Of a DNA stretch of 64,000 nt, positions 55,397 to 63,745 are shown piece by piece (positions within the stretch are counted from its first letter, which is position 1; every line of letters begins with the position of its first letter). The position numbers and the translations under genes were made by a program. Source of the stretch: Candidatus Electrothrix scaldis (GTDB taxonomy: Bacteria; Desulfobacterota; Desulfobulbia; Desulfobulbales; Desulfobulbaceae); the NCBI GenBank assembly GCA_033584155.1, contig CP138355.1, forward strand, positions 4,225,826 through 4,289,825, read 5' to 3'. Under the pieces are notes generated by a model. It searched no databases. It saw nothing but the letters and a program-made list of their open reading frames with translations, and had not been told where the DNA came from.

Positions 55397-57385
55397 ATGA
55401 GCGACAATAAAATCATCTATGGTGATAACTTTGAGAGCGGAGGCGGTGATCAATATAACCTCAAAGACCAAGCCACGCTGATTCAGGCAAAAGAGGTGCA
55501 TCTGAGTAGCAGACAGCCTATGCCCCCTGTCGTTCCCCGCGATCTCCAACCCCTTGATGCCTGTTTCCGTGGTCGGGACAAGGAGCTTAGCGAGTTAATG
55601 AAACAATTGCAGCCGGGCAAGGTTGCAGCGGTGTGCGGACCGGGCGGTATGGGGAAGTCTGCACTGGCGGCCCAAGCAGTGAACAGGCTGGAGAAAGACC
55701 GTTTCCCGGATGGCATTGTCTTTCATAGCTTCTATGGACATCCCGAAACAGAACAGGCCCTGCAAGCTGTCTGCACAGCCTTTCAGGTGGAAGCAAAGAC
55801 GAGTCTTACAAGTACAGTGCGGCAGGTGCTCTCAGGTAAAAAAGCATTGCTCATCCTTGACGGGACAGAGGAGGCGGAAGACCTCAAGGCCGTGCTAGAT
55901 CTGCGCAGTACTTGCGGGGTTCTTATCACCAGCCGGAAGCGGAGCGATGCGCCGGGCAGCCTGATTGAGGTCAAACGCCTGGACGAGCTGCCCGCTGCTG
56001 AGGCATTTCGCCTGTACAGCAACACAGCAGCAGATGAGACCACGGTACAGGCCGTCTGTGAGCAGCTGGGTGGCTGGCCCCTGGCCCTGCGGATTGCCGG
56101 GCATTATCTCCGCAGCACGGGGGAGAGCGCAGCAGACTATCTGCGCTGGCTGGAAAAGGAGCCGCTCAAGGAGTTGGGAGACGGGGAGCATCAGGAGGAG
56201 AATGCGGCCTTGCTGCTGCGGCGTAGCGTGGCACAGGTGAGTGAGGATGCTCGACTTGCGCTGGGTGTAGCAGGAACCTTGGCCTTTGCGCCGATAGCCC
56301 GTGAACCGGTGGCGGCTGTGCTTGAGGATGATGAACGCCGGGCACGGAAGGCGTTGGGTGAGCTGGTTAATTACGGGCTGCTGGAGACGAGGGAACAACG
56401 CTGGCAGGTAAGCCATGCGCTGGTGCATACCTACGCTCGTACTGAGCTAACTCTGAGCACTGAGATCGTGAAACGAATGGCTTGGTATTACATTCATTTT
56501 TGCGATATACAAAATAACTCTGGATTAGAAGGTTACGTTCAACTTGACAGGGAACGACTCCATTATCTGCGATTAATAAAAACCTGCCTGAATAGCAAGC
56601 TATGGCAGGAGGTACAAGGTTTGGTGCTGGTGATTCAAGAATATTTAGATCGACAGGGCTGGTGGACAGAGCGGCTGACGGCTTTAAAGATGTCTCTGAC
56701 AGCGGCCCAACAGACATGTGATCGCAGTCATGAAGGAAGCTGTCTGAATGACTTGGGGTATACCTACGAGTTGTTAGGGAAAAATGACTTAGCTCTTGAG
56801 TGCTTTGAGCAATCTCTACGCATACATTGCGAGGTATGCAATAAAAAGGGAGAGAGCAGGGTGCTGAATAATATAGCTGGGATATACCGGCAACAAGGCA
56901 AGTGTAAACGGGCACTACAGTATTACAAACAAAGCCTGAGGATAGCGAGGGAGATTAACGATCTGAAGACGGAGGGCGCGACTCTGAACAATATCGCCAC
57001 AGTTTATCATAAAAAAAGCTGCTATGAGCAAGCGTTGTGTTACTATCAGCAATGCTTATCTGTTATACGGCAGACTAGGGATAAGAAATTAGAAGGCGGA
57101 CGTTTGAACAACATTGCAGCTATTTACTATGCACAGGGGAATTATGGTAAAGCGTTGGAGTATAACAAACAAAGTTTGGCTATCTGCCGCGAAGTAAGTG
57201 ATCTATCAGGAGAGGCCGGAGCGTCTTGGTGGATCGGCCTCTCCTATAAAAACCTCGGCGACCTCGACAAGGCAGAGGAGTGCATAAACCAAGCTGTGCA
57301 GATTATGGAAACCATCGACCATCCTAAATTAGAGACATGCCGCAAGGAATTGGAGCAGGTGCAGGCGAAACGGCAAGGGGCGTAA
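55397..57385 (+). CDS. NLR-like STAND ATPase, NB-ARC + TPR (2), paralogue of the preceding gene
   Basis: 662 residues. The N-terminal motif is M-S-D-N-K-I-I-Y-G-D-N-F-E-S-G-G-G-D-Q-Y (1-20). P-loop G-P-G-G-M-G-K-S (81-88), Walker B L-L-I-L-D-G-T-E, sensor L-I-T-S-R-K-R-S, G-G-W-P-L-A-L-R-I-A; then about six TPRs (N-N-I-A-G-I-Y, N-N-I-A-T-V-Y, N-N-I-A-A-I-Y). It is highly similar to the preceding NLR over NB-ARC and less so over TPRs, as expected for diversified sensors. ATG 55397 has GGCGGGGGA upstream; the longer frame from 55325 would overlap the previous gene. Confidence 0.9.
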   Translation: MSDNKIIYGDNFESGGGDQYNLKDQATLIQAKEVHLSSRQPMPPVVPRDLQPLDACFRGRDKELSELMKQLQPGKVAAVCGPGGMGKSALAAQAVNRLEKDRFPDGIVFHSFYGHPETEQALQAVCTAFQVEAKTSLTSTVRQVLSGKKALLILDGTEEAEDLKAVLDLRSTCGVLITSRKRSDAPGSLIEVKRLDELPAAEAFRLYSNTAADETTVQAVCEQLGGWPLALRIAGHYLRSTGESAADYLRWLEKEPLKELGDGEHQEENAALLLRRSVAQVSEDARLALGVAGTLAFAPIAREPVAAVLEDDERRARKALGELVNYGLLETREQRWQVSHALVHTYARTELTLSTEIVKRMAWYYIHFCDIQNNSGLEGYVQLDRERLHYLRLIKTCLNSKLWQEVQGLVLVIQEYLDRQGWWTERLTALKMSLTAAQQTCDRSHEGSCLNDLGYTYELLGKNDLALECFEQSLRIHCEVCNKKGESRVLNNIAGIYRQQGKCKRALQYYKQSLRIAREINDLKTEGATLNNIATVYHKKSCYEQALCYYQQCLSVIRQTRDKKLEGGRLNNIAAIYYAQGNYGKALEYNKQSLAICREVSDLSGEAGASWWIGLSYKNLGDLDKAEECINQAVQIMETIDHPKLETCRKELEQVQAKRQGA

Positions 57386-57506
57386 TACCTGCGATAAAAC
57401 TATTGACAAAACAATCACTCCCTCTTAGCCTGATCATATAAGCAAGCAAGGCGCAGCAGACACCCCGGCCTGTGTCCTTATAACAAGCAGAGCAGAACTC
57501 GGTCAC

Positions 57507-57779
57507 ATGCATTTCGAGTGGGATCCAAAGAAAGCGAGAACAAACCGACACAAACACGGTGTCACGTTCGAGGAGGCATCCAGTGTTCTGCGTGATCCTC
57601 TCTCAGCTACCGCATACGACCCTGATCATTCCGAGTATGAGGATCGGTTTGTGACCTTCGGCATATCTTCCCGAGGACGCCTGCTCACAGTTGCGCACAC
57701 AGAACGAGGCAATGCGATTCGCATTATATCGGCACGACCGGCAACAACTTCAGAGAGGCAGATTTATGAACAAGACTGA
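57507..57779 (+). CDS. brnT: BrnT-family ribonuclease toxin
   Basis: 90 residues. Typical BrnT sequence: F-E-W-D-P-K-K-A, K-H-G-V-T-F-E-E-A, R-F-V-T-F-G and a C-terminal I-R-I-I-S-A-R. BrnT is a RelE-like RNase that blocks translation. Its stop overlaps the next gene by 14 bp. A TTGACA at 57403-57408 may be its -35 box. It follows the NLR genes by 120 nt. Confidence 0.92.
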   Translation: MHFEWDPKKARTNRHKHGVTFEEASSVLRDPLSATAYDPDHSEYEDRFVTFGISSRGRLLTVAHTERGNAIRIISARPATTSERQIYEQD

Positions 57780-58011
57780 AACAGAACGACCAGATGAACT
57801 TCGTCCCGAGTACAAGAGATCGGATCTCGGTCCGATTGTACGCGGCAAATATGCAGATCGGATTAAAGAGGAATCCAACGTTGTCCTTCTGGAGCCTGAT
57901 ATTGCGCAGGCATTTCCCAATGATGAAGCTGTGAACAATGCCCTTCGCTCATTACTGGAACTGGCAGCAGCATCCACACGCCTGACCAAGTCCTCCAAAG
58001 CGGGACAGTGA
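57766..58011 (+). CDS. BrnA-like antitoxin
   Basis: 81 residues. The block E-L-R-P-E-Y, V-R-G-K-Y, N-V-V-L-L-E-P-D-I-A and A-F-P-N-D-E-A-V-N-N-A-L-R is common in partners of BrnT-type toxins. ATG 57766 lies inside brnT and has GAGAGG upstream. Its stop overlaps the next ATG (TGATG at 58009-58013). Confidence 0.8.
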   Translation: MNKTETERPDELRPEYKRSDLGPIVRGKYADRIKEESNVVLLEPDIAQAFPNDEAVNNALRSLLELAAASTRLTKSSKAGQ

Positions 58012-58181
58012 TGCAACGAGAATACCTTCCCGGCCTTCTTAATATCGTGCGCAGTTTCCGTGAAAGCATCACGCTGAAACCGGCGGAAAAGAGCTTCAGG
58101 CAAGGCTGGGAGGAAGCCGTGAACGGAGAAACAATGCCAGTTGATGAACTCTGGACGGATATTGAAACTGACCTCACCTAA
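58011..58181 (+). CDS. Third small gene of the BrnT unit, 56 residues
   Basis: A short frame starting inside the antitoxin stop (TGATG). The product begins M-Q-R-E-Y-L-P-G-L-L-N-I-V-R and has S-F-R-Q-G-W-E-E-A then P-V-D-E-L-W-T-D. The tight coupling strongly suggests it is translated. Function is unknown; a second antitoxin or a modulator is possible. Confidence 0.6.
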   Translation: MQREYLPGLLNIVRSFRESITLKPAEKSFRQGWEEAVNGETMPVDELWTDIETDLT

Positions 58182-58281
58182 GCCCTTCCTCACCCCTGAC
58201 GCTGTTCCTTTTCCACAGTACCCTTCCCAGCCAGATAAGAACAAAGCTATAACGCAACCATTGTCTTTCCTCATCCCCCTC

Positions 58282-58396
58282 CACCATAGCCCAACCACCC
58301 TTCACACTATAGTGCAACCACTCTTTCCACTATAGTGCAAATCCCAGTTCCACTACAGTCCAACTATCCTTTCCACCATAGTGGAACCCTTCCTTG
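58282..58396. repeat. Five tandem repeats of exactly 23 bp with palindromic core
   Basis: Core sites at 58282, 58305, 58328, 58351 and 58374. Units 2 and 3 carry a perfect palindrome CACTATAGTG followed by CAA; units 1, 4 and 5 are one to three changes away (CACCATAGCC, CACTACAGTC, CACCATAGTG). A degenerate site (AGCTATAACG) lies at 58245, out of phase. The array ends just upstream of the promoter at 58405, so it looks like an operator or activator array. Confidence 0.85.
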
Positions 58397-58404
58397 CAAA
58401 CTGG

Positions 58405-58433
58405 TTGACACCCTCCTTTTTCAGCTTTACGAT
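58405..58433 (+). promoter_or_regulatory. Sigma70-type promoter downstream of the 23-bp array
   Basis: TTGACA (58405-58410), 17-bp spacer, TACGAT (58428-58433). It predicts a start near 58440, about 50 nt before the ATG at 58492, which has GAGGAGG upstream. Confidence 0.6.
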
Positions 58434-58491
58434 AAAGCATTATACGCTCGTCCCACTATCTCAACCAAATACGTAAAAGAGGAGGCCCCTC

Positions 58492-59565
58492 ATGCAGACA
58501 ATCCAATGGCGACCCGAAGTAAACGCAATGACAACTCCCCCGTCCTGGCGCATCCTTGCCGTGCCTCGCAGATCAGCAGGCATTGAGGATATCGCTGATG
58601 ACATCGCCCTGCGGCACCCCAACTTCAGCAAAGCTGACATCCTGACCATCCTCCGGGCCGAGGACAAGGCCGTGCAGGAGCGACTCCTCAACGGTGAGCA
58701 GGTGACCAAGGAGGGGAGCTGGAGCTGGTTTGTCTCCTTCAGCGGCAGGCTGAACCACCCGACCGACCCGCTGCCGCCGATTGATCAATGCCTGAATGTC
58801 AATGTGCGCATCTCACCGCCCTTTACCAGGGCTATCCGTCAATCCGCCCGTACAGAACGCCTGCCTGTGCGCGAAAAGAAACCAGTGATCAGCACGGCCC
58901 GCGATGCGGTGCTCGACCTGGATAATGTCCTGAATCCTGATGGCATGCTCCGGCTTGGGGGCAGCAATCTGGACTTTGACCCGAAGCAGCCCGACAGCCA
59001 GTGTCTCATCCAGGGCACTGAGAGCGGCAGCGCTATCCAGAGCCGTTTCGGCAGGATTGAGAACAGCAGCATCATACTCATACCCGACATCCCTGCCCAG
59101 AGCCAACCGTGGAATAACGAGTACACGGTCTCAGTCTCGACCCGCTACAGCGCGCACGGTACTTTGCGCACCGGCACCTGCGGACAGATGCTGCGCAGTC
59201 CCCTCAGGTTGAGCGGCCTTGGTCTACCTGATCCGCCGGAGCACGGCATCCTCACCGGTAACGCGGCCAGCCCCTATGTCTCGGTCATTGGCGGCACGGT
59301 GACAGCGGATGAGACGCTCCGCATTCAGGTCATCCTTGACCACCGCAAGAAGGTGCTGCTCTTCAGTTTGCTGGATATGGAGAAAAAGGGTAGGACAGGC
59401 ACTGCCGTGCCGGTGCGTGAGAATGGCGAATATACCCTGCTGGGCTTTGCGGACTCGGCAGTCAGCAGCCTCAACATCCGGGTGAACGATTATGCCGCCT
59501 TACAGGAGATGGTCAGGAATGATTACGGTGGCAGGTTATTGGATATTCTCGATATCCGACGCTGA
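58492..59565 (+). CDS. HU-like DNA-binding domain protein with DUF4469 C-terminus
   Basis: 357 residues. About residues 15-95 fit the HU/IHF-like DNA-binding fold (S-K-A-D-I-L-T-I-L, W-F-V-S-F-S-G-R-L). The middle and C-terminus contain beta-sandwich-like segments and G-G-S-N-L-D-F-D-P, L-R-T-G-T-C-G, as in DUF4469 proteins, which are most common in Bacteroidota. It is directly downstream of the 23-bp array and may bind it. ATG has GAGGAGG upstream. Confidence 0.72.
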   Translation: MQTIQWRPEVNAMTTPPSWRILAVPRRSAGIEDIADDIALRHPNFSKADILTILRAEDKAVQERLLNGEQVTKEGSWSWFVSFSGRLNHPTDPLPPIDQCLNVNVRISPPFTRAIRQSARTERLPVREKKPVISTARDAVLDLDNVLNPDGMLRLGGSNLDFDPKQPDSQCLIQGTESGSAIQSRFGRIENSSIILIPDIPAQSQPWNNEYTVSVSTRYSAHGTLRTGTCGQMLRSPLRLSGLGLPDPPEHGILTGNAASPYVSVIGGTVTADETLRIQVILDHRKKVLLFSLLDMEKKGRTGTAVPVRENGEYTLLGFADSAVSSLNIRVNDYAALQEMVRNDYGGRLLDILDIRR

Positions 59566-59663
59566 CATAAGGCAGGATGAAAGGAGACAGGCTCTATGCC
59601 CGGCACGAGCAATCTCCTCTCATTGCACCAGAAGGATTGCACGTAAGAGAGGCACACCACCTG

Positions 59664-60392
59664 TTATTGCAGATCATTGAGAAAGGCCTGTATCTCCTCC
59701 TCACTCGGCACCGCAACATTGGTCACCATATACTCCTCCCGCACCCGACCATCGCGCTGATTCAACTGGACAATAACCTCTTCTACCACCTCCCCGACAG
59801 CTTCATCCAAGGGAACAAGAATCCGCACGGACAGATAAGAGGGTGAGAACTGCACCTGCTCGACCTTCGAGTGATTCTGACGACATACCCTGCCCAGGGT
59901 ACCCTCTATATCCTGCTGCTGTTCCTCGGCCGGACACTCTCCCTGCAAGGCAAGGACAAAGATATAGCGCAACCACTCACCTTCTCCACCCAGACCGCTT
60001 GAGACCAAGCCGACAGGCTCATCAAACAGGTCCGTCTCCATGTGCATCTGACATTCGTACAAGGCAATCTTGGCCCATTGCTCGAGATCTGGTTCACAGT
60101 TGCTGCAATACTGCTGCAAGAATTGACAGGCCTCTGCCGCCCCCTGGATAGCCAGTTGCCCCAAAATATTCTTTTTTTGGGTGAGAGATAAGGCCTCGGA
60201 CGATAACTCCTGTGCCTGCCCGAGCAACACGGCGCAGTCTGCCTCAGGCTCAAGGTCTTCCAGCTCAGCCATGAACTGCGCATACACCTCCTGATCAAGC
60301 TCCTCTTCCGTAACAATGAACTGCTCAGGGATTATCTCCAAGAAGTCCGTCAGGTCATCTTCATCATCATCGAACAAATTCAGATCGCTCAT
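59664..60392 (-). CDS. Acidic hypothetical protein, 242 residues
   Basis: A strongly acidic N-terminus (D-D-D-E-D-D-L) is followed by a helical region with several cysteines (C-S-N-C among them) and a C-terminal part with R-V-R-E-E-Y-M-V-T-N. No family recognised. ATG has AAGGAAAAA upstream. It converges on the HU-like gene. Confidence 0.6.
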   Translation of the reverse strand: MSDLNLFDDDEDDLTDFLEIIPEQFIVTEEELDQEVYAQFMAELEDLEPEADCAVLLGQAQELSSEALSLTQKKNILGQLAIQGAAEACQFLQQYCSNCEPDLEQWAKIALYECQMHMETDLFDEPVGLVSSGLGGEGEWLRYIFVLALQGECPAEEQQQDIEGTLGRVCRQNHSKVEQVQFSPSYLSVRILVPLDEAVGEVVEEVIVQLNQRDGRVREEYMVTNVAVPSEEEIQAFLNDLQ

Positions 60393-60829
60393 TTTTTCCT
60401 TATTCCTTCCTCTAAACGAAGATATTTACCCCTCATCCATTAAGGGAGCCGGATGTGGCAGCATTACTCCCTCTTATGCAGAGGTAACAGACATACATTT
60501 AAGCCCAAATCCAATAATTTCTCGTTGCCACTCTACTCTATTCCTGAGGAGGATGCAAAAGGCTGTGTGGGTGGGGAGAGAAAAATAATGACATATTGCA
60601 AAAACACTCAACTTTATTCCTACAAGATGATCTGTTTTTTCTCTTGTGCCCCAATACAATTTCCCTAAGTACCACCCTACGAATACAATATACAACCTGC
60701 TGATATAAAAAACAGTTGAACTCTCACACATTTTACTCTACCCTTGCAGAGAACCTCAAGAAAGGAGAAGAGAGCAAAGCTATCCCCCTGTAGATCCGGC
60801 TGGATTACACCGACTGAGGAGAGTAACAC
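60393..60829. other. Intergenic region
   Basis: About 437 bases between divergent genes. No credible gene, terminator or repeat seen. It should hold promoters for both sides. Confidence 0.35.
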
Positions 60830-61129
60830 ATGAAGCAAATAAATACATTGTCCCCAACCTCCTTTTTTCACTTATGGAGGCTATGCATTCCTACCTTGCG
60901 CCCCATCCAGAGAGCCCATGCGGCCTCCCCCTACGACATCTTTACTCACCAGACAAACAAAGATACTCCCACAGAAGAAGCTATTCGTCGTCTTGAAATA
61001 AACCATCATGCGATATTCCAATCAAGAAACGAAGTTGAAGCACAGATGAATGAGGCGAGAGCCAGGGCGAAACAGTTCGCCACAGAAAGGATAAGTAAGC
61101 AGCTAACGTACCTCAAGGCTGCACAATGA
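60830..61129 (+). CDS. Small hypothetical protein, 99 residues
   Basis: ATG has GAGGAGAG 8 nt upstream. After a short mixed region it is a charged helix (E-A-I-R-R-L-E-I-N-H-H, then Glu/Ala/Arg-rich to the end). No family recognised. Confidence 0.5.
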   Translation: MKQINTLSPTSFFHLWRLCIPTLRPIQRAHAASPYDIFTHQTNKDTPTEEAIRRLEINHHAIFQSRNEVEAQMNEARARAKQFATERISKQLTYLKAAQ

Positions 61130-61175
61130 AAGGCGACACAAAGACAAGCAAAATGCTACGACAAGGGAGGGTACG

Positions 61176-61445
61176 GTGAATTGTTGGGAATTTAAAAAAT
61201 GTGGCCGTGAACCTAACGGGCAAAATAGCTCCCTCTATGGTGTTTGTCCTGTAAGCACAGCATCCAATGCAGATGGCATCCACAACGGAAAAAACGGTGG
61301 ACGATGCTGCTGGGCAATCATCACCACGGAGCCAAGCGAAATGGAAAAAAACTTAGGTTTCTGTTGCGGTGGACTTTCGGAATGTATCCAGTGTGATTTC
61401 TATCAGCACGTAAAGGAATCAACAGAACTTGTTATTGCTGTCTAA
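61176..61445 (+). CDS. Cys-rich two-CW-type small protein
   Basis: 89 residues starting at GTG with GGGAGG upstream. It begins M-N-C-W-E-F-K-K-C-G-R-E and has further Cys-rich blocks (R-C-C-W-A-I, F-C-C-G-G, C-I-Q-C). The C-W-E-F-K-x-C pattern is common in signalling proteins of Desulfobacterota and suggests metal or cluster binding. Confidence 0.7.
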   Translation: MNCWEFKKCGREPNGQNSSLYGVCPVSTASNADGIHNGKNGGRCCWAIITTEPSEMEKNLGFCCGGLSECIQCDFYQHVKESTELVIAV

Positions 61446-61744
61446 AGAGGCCCTCTATTGACAAACAAAAAATGGATAAGGAAGACAACTGAAGGAAGCC
61501 AAACACCGGGTGAAGGTCATTGAGTAATAGTTCAAGTAACGGTGCCTGGCTCCTTCAATTACCTTGTTACAAAGAATGACTATTTAATAAGATCTTGTCA
61601 ATAGTTTTTATCAGTTACCTTGCCATACCCTGTTTTTGTGGCACGGGTCCCAGCTCACCTATTTACCCACAAACGACAGACAGAATCACGTGATAGCAGG
61701 ATGATATAAAGAGGGTAATTCAAGATACCACAGGTATATTTTCC
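61446..61744. other. Intergenic region downstream of phoH
   Basis: About 299 bases, no credible gene. It contains CGGTGCCTGGCTCCTTC near 61539, a string that recalls REP-associated flanks, but no paired hairpin. Confidence 0.3.
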
Positions 61745-62719
61745 CTAATGGCTTTTATCATAGGCTTGAATAATTTTCTGAACCAAGGGGTGGCGAACCA
61801 CGTCACTGTGATCAAAATGACTGAAGCCGATACCATCTATCCCCTGGAGGAGATGCCGTGCCTCTGCAAGTCCTGAGGCCTGTTTTCCAGGCAAGTCAAC
61901 CTGAGTGATATCACCGGTGACAACTGCCTTTGCATCAAAACCGATGCGAGTGAGGAACATTTTCATCTGCTCACTGGTGGTATTTTGCGCCTCATCCAGG
62001 ATCACAAAACCATTATTCAAAGTTCTGCCGCGCATAAAAGCCAACGGTGCAATTTCAATAACACCTCGTTCAACAAGCTCAGCAACCTTTTCCGTACCCA
62101 TCATATCATTGAGGGCATCAGTCAATGGCCGGAGATAAGGATCAATCTTTTGCGCCATGTCCCCAGGAAGAAAACCCAATTTCTCTCCAGCTTCTACAGC
62201 CGGACGTGTCAGAATAATACGCTGAACCCGCTCTGAGGCCAAAGCAGAAACTGCCATAGCCACAGCCAAATAGGTTTTACCGGTTCCAGCTGGTCCGATA
62301 CCAAAGACGATATCGTTCTTCCGGATCAACTCAATATAGTTTTTCTGATGAACACTTTTTGGAGAAATGATCCTTTTCTGGGCCGTAATACAGACCTTAT
62401 CAAGAAAGATCTCCGCCAGAGAAGCGGACGGTGATGACTCAAGGATTTTAATACCAAAGGCAATATCCTGACTAAAGACAGGATAACCTTTACGTACGAG
62501 ATCATACAGTTGCGACAGCAGGGAGGTGGCCAAATCCACAGCATGTGCCCTGCCACTGATGCTCAGGATATTGCCTCTGTCACAAATTTGAACCTGAACA
62601 GCCTGCTCAATAGTATGCAGATTATGATTATGCACACCGAACAGAACCTGTGCAACGGCATAGTCGTCAAATTCCAGGCTCTGCTCGGATTCTCCAGTAA
62701 GTTTTTGGCAAGTACGCAA
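61745..62719 (-). CDS. phoH: PhoH-family ATPase
   Basis: 324 residues. KH-like N-terminal part (D-D-Y-A-V-A-Q-V-L-F-G), then the ATPase with G-P-A-G-T-G-K-T, R-P-A-V-E-A-G-E-K-L-G-F-L-P-G-D and V-I-L-D-E-A-Q-N-T. It starts at TTG 62719; an in-frame stop lies four codons further upstream, so no other start is possible without shortening. It lies 21 nt after the DsbA-like gene and is likely cotranscribed. The exact role of PhoH (RNA-related) is unsettled. Confidence 0.92.
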   Translation of the reverse strand: MRTCQKLTGESEQSLEFDDYAVAQVLFGVHNHNLHTIEQAVQVQICDRGNILSISGRAHAVDLATSLLSQLYDLVRKGYPVFSQDIAFGIKILESSPSASLAEIFLDKVCITAQKRIISPKSVHQKNYIELIRKNDIVFGIGPAGTGKTYLAVAMAVSALASERVQRIILTRPAVEAGEKLGFLPGDMAQKIDPYLRPLTDALNDMMGTEKVAELVERGVIEIAPLAFMRGRTLNNGFVILDEAQNTTSEQMKMFLTRIGFDAKAVVTGDITQVDLPGKQASGLAEARHLLQGIDGIGFSHFDHSDVVRHPLVQKIIQAYDKSH

Positions 62720-62740
62720 CGGTCTAGGATACTATCAGAT

Positions 62741-63598
62741 TTACTTCGCAGCTAATTCCTGATCAATCATATCCTGGAGGACATTAGCTCCCCGACCTTT
62801 AACCTGGCGACCGTTGATAAACAGGGTAGGAGTTCCACCGACACCGGCTTTACCCGCATCAGCCATATCTTTTTTCAGCTTTGCATTGGTATCGGCACTG
62901 GCAAGGTCCTTTTTAAATTTTTCCATATCCAGGCCAATGTCCTTTGCTGCCTGCTCAATGCTTTCCTTGTTCAGCTTTTTCGAGACAGCAAAAAGTGCAT
63001 CATGCATCTGCCAGAATTTACCCTGCTCATGAGCAGCAATCGCGGCAAGAGCAGCAGGCTTGGCTTGTTTATGCATCTGAAGCGGAAGATGCTTAAACAC
63101 GATCTTCAGATTATCAGGATTCTCCTTCAGGATTCCCTCCAGCAACGGTTGCACCTTGCTGCAAAACGGACATTGGAAATCTGAAAAAACCACCAAGGTA
63201 ACAGGCGCATCTGCTTTACCAAGGAAAGGTGAGCCCGTTGTATCGATATCCTGAGCAAAGGAAATATCCAGCGCCGTATACTTCTTATTACTATCAACCA
63301 GGAAAAGCATCTCTCCACGAGGAGCGATATCAATGGCAACGGTTTCTTTGGCAACAGGAACAGCCCCCTGCTCTACTCCGTCAGCAGAAGAGTAGATATG
63401 CACCTTGCTGTCATCACCCAAAACAAAAACCAGCCTATTATCTAAAGACTGCGCAAAATCAATCGGTTTCACATTCATCTGCCATGTTGCCAGCGGGGAG
63501 GTGAAGAGGGTCGCGCTGGACTTCGCTGGTGCATCCTGGGCCAGGGCCTGGCCTGACGACATGAGCAGTAGCGCACATAAGGTTAATGTCTTTTTCAT
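62741..63598 (-). CDS. Exported DsbA-like thiol oxidoreductase with extra N-terminal module
   Basis: 285 residues. Signal peptide 1-20 (ending A-L-A). A beta-rich module (about 35-115) with D-S-K-V-H-I-Y precedes a thioredoxin/DsbA domain with C-P-F-C (143-146) and cis-Pro G-G-T-P-T-L-F-I-N-G. It should oxidise or isomerise disulfides in the periplasm. ATG 63598 has AAGGAGAA upstream. The N-terminal module is repeated in the gene at the window edge. Confidence 0.88.
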   Translation of the reverse strand: MKKTLTLCALLLMSSGQALAQDAPAKSSATLFTSPLATWQMNVKPIDFAQSLDNRLVFVLGDDSKVHIYSSADGVEQGAVPVAKETVAIDIAPRGEMLFLVDSNKKYTALDISFAQDIDTTGSPFLGKADAPVTLVVFSDFQCPFCSKVQPLLEGILKENPDNLKIVFKHLPLQMHKQAKPAALAAIAAHEQGKFWQMHDALFAVSKKLNKESIEQAAKDIGLDMEKFKKDLASADTNAKLKKDMADAGKAGVGGTPTLFINGRQVKGRGANVLQDMIDQELAAK

Positions 63599-63745
63599 TT
63601 TTTCTCCTTTTATTTTGGATTTTTCAAGCAATTAGGCCTGGTTCATCCTGTCCGACATAGTGACCTTTCAGCTCATCGCTTCTATTGGACAGACATTGGT
63701 GGAATATACCCATCGAAAAAATATTATGCAAGAAAGGCTATGCAA

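Noticed and set aside
58282-58396. 23-bp array as a CRISPR
   Set aside because: Units are contiguous with no distinct spacers, and no cas genes are present.
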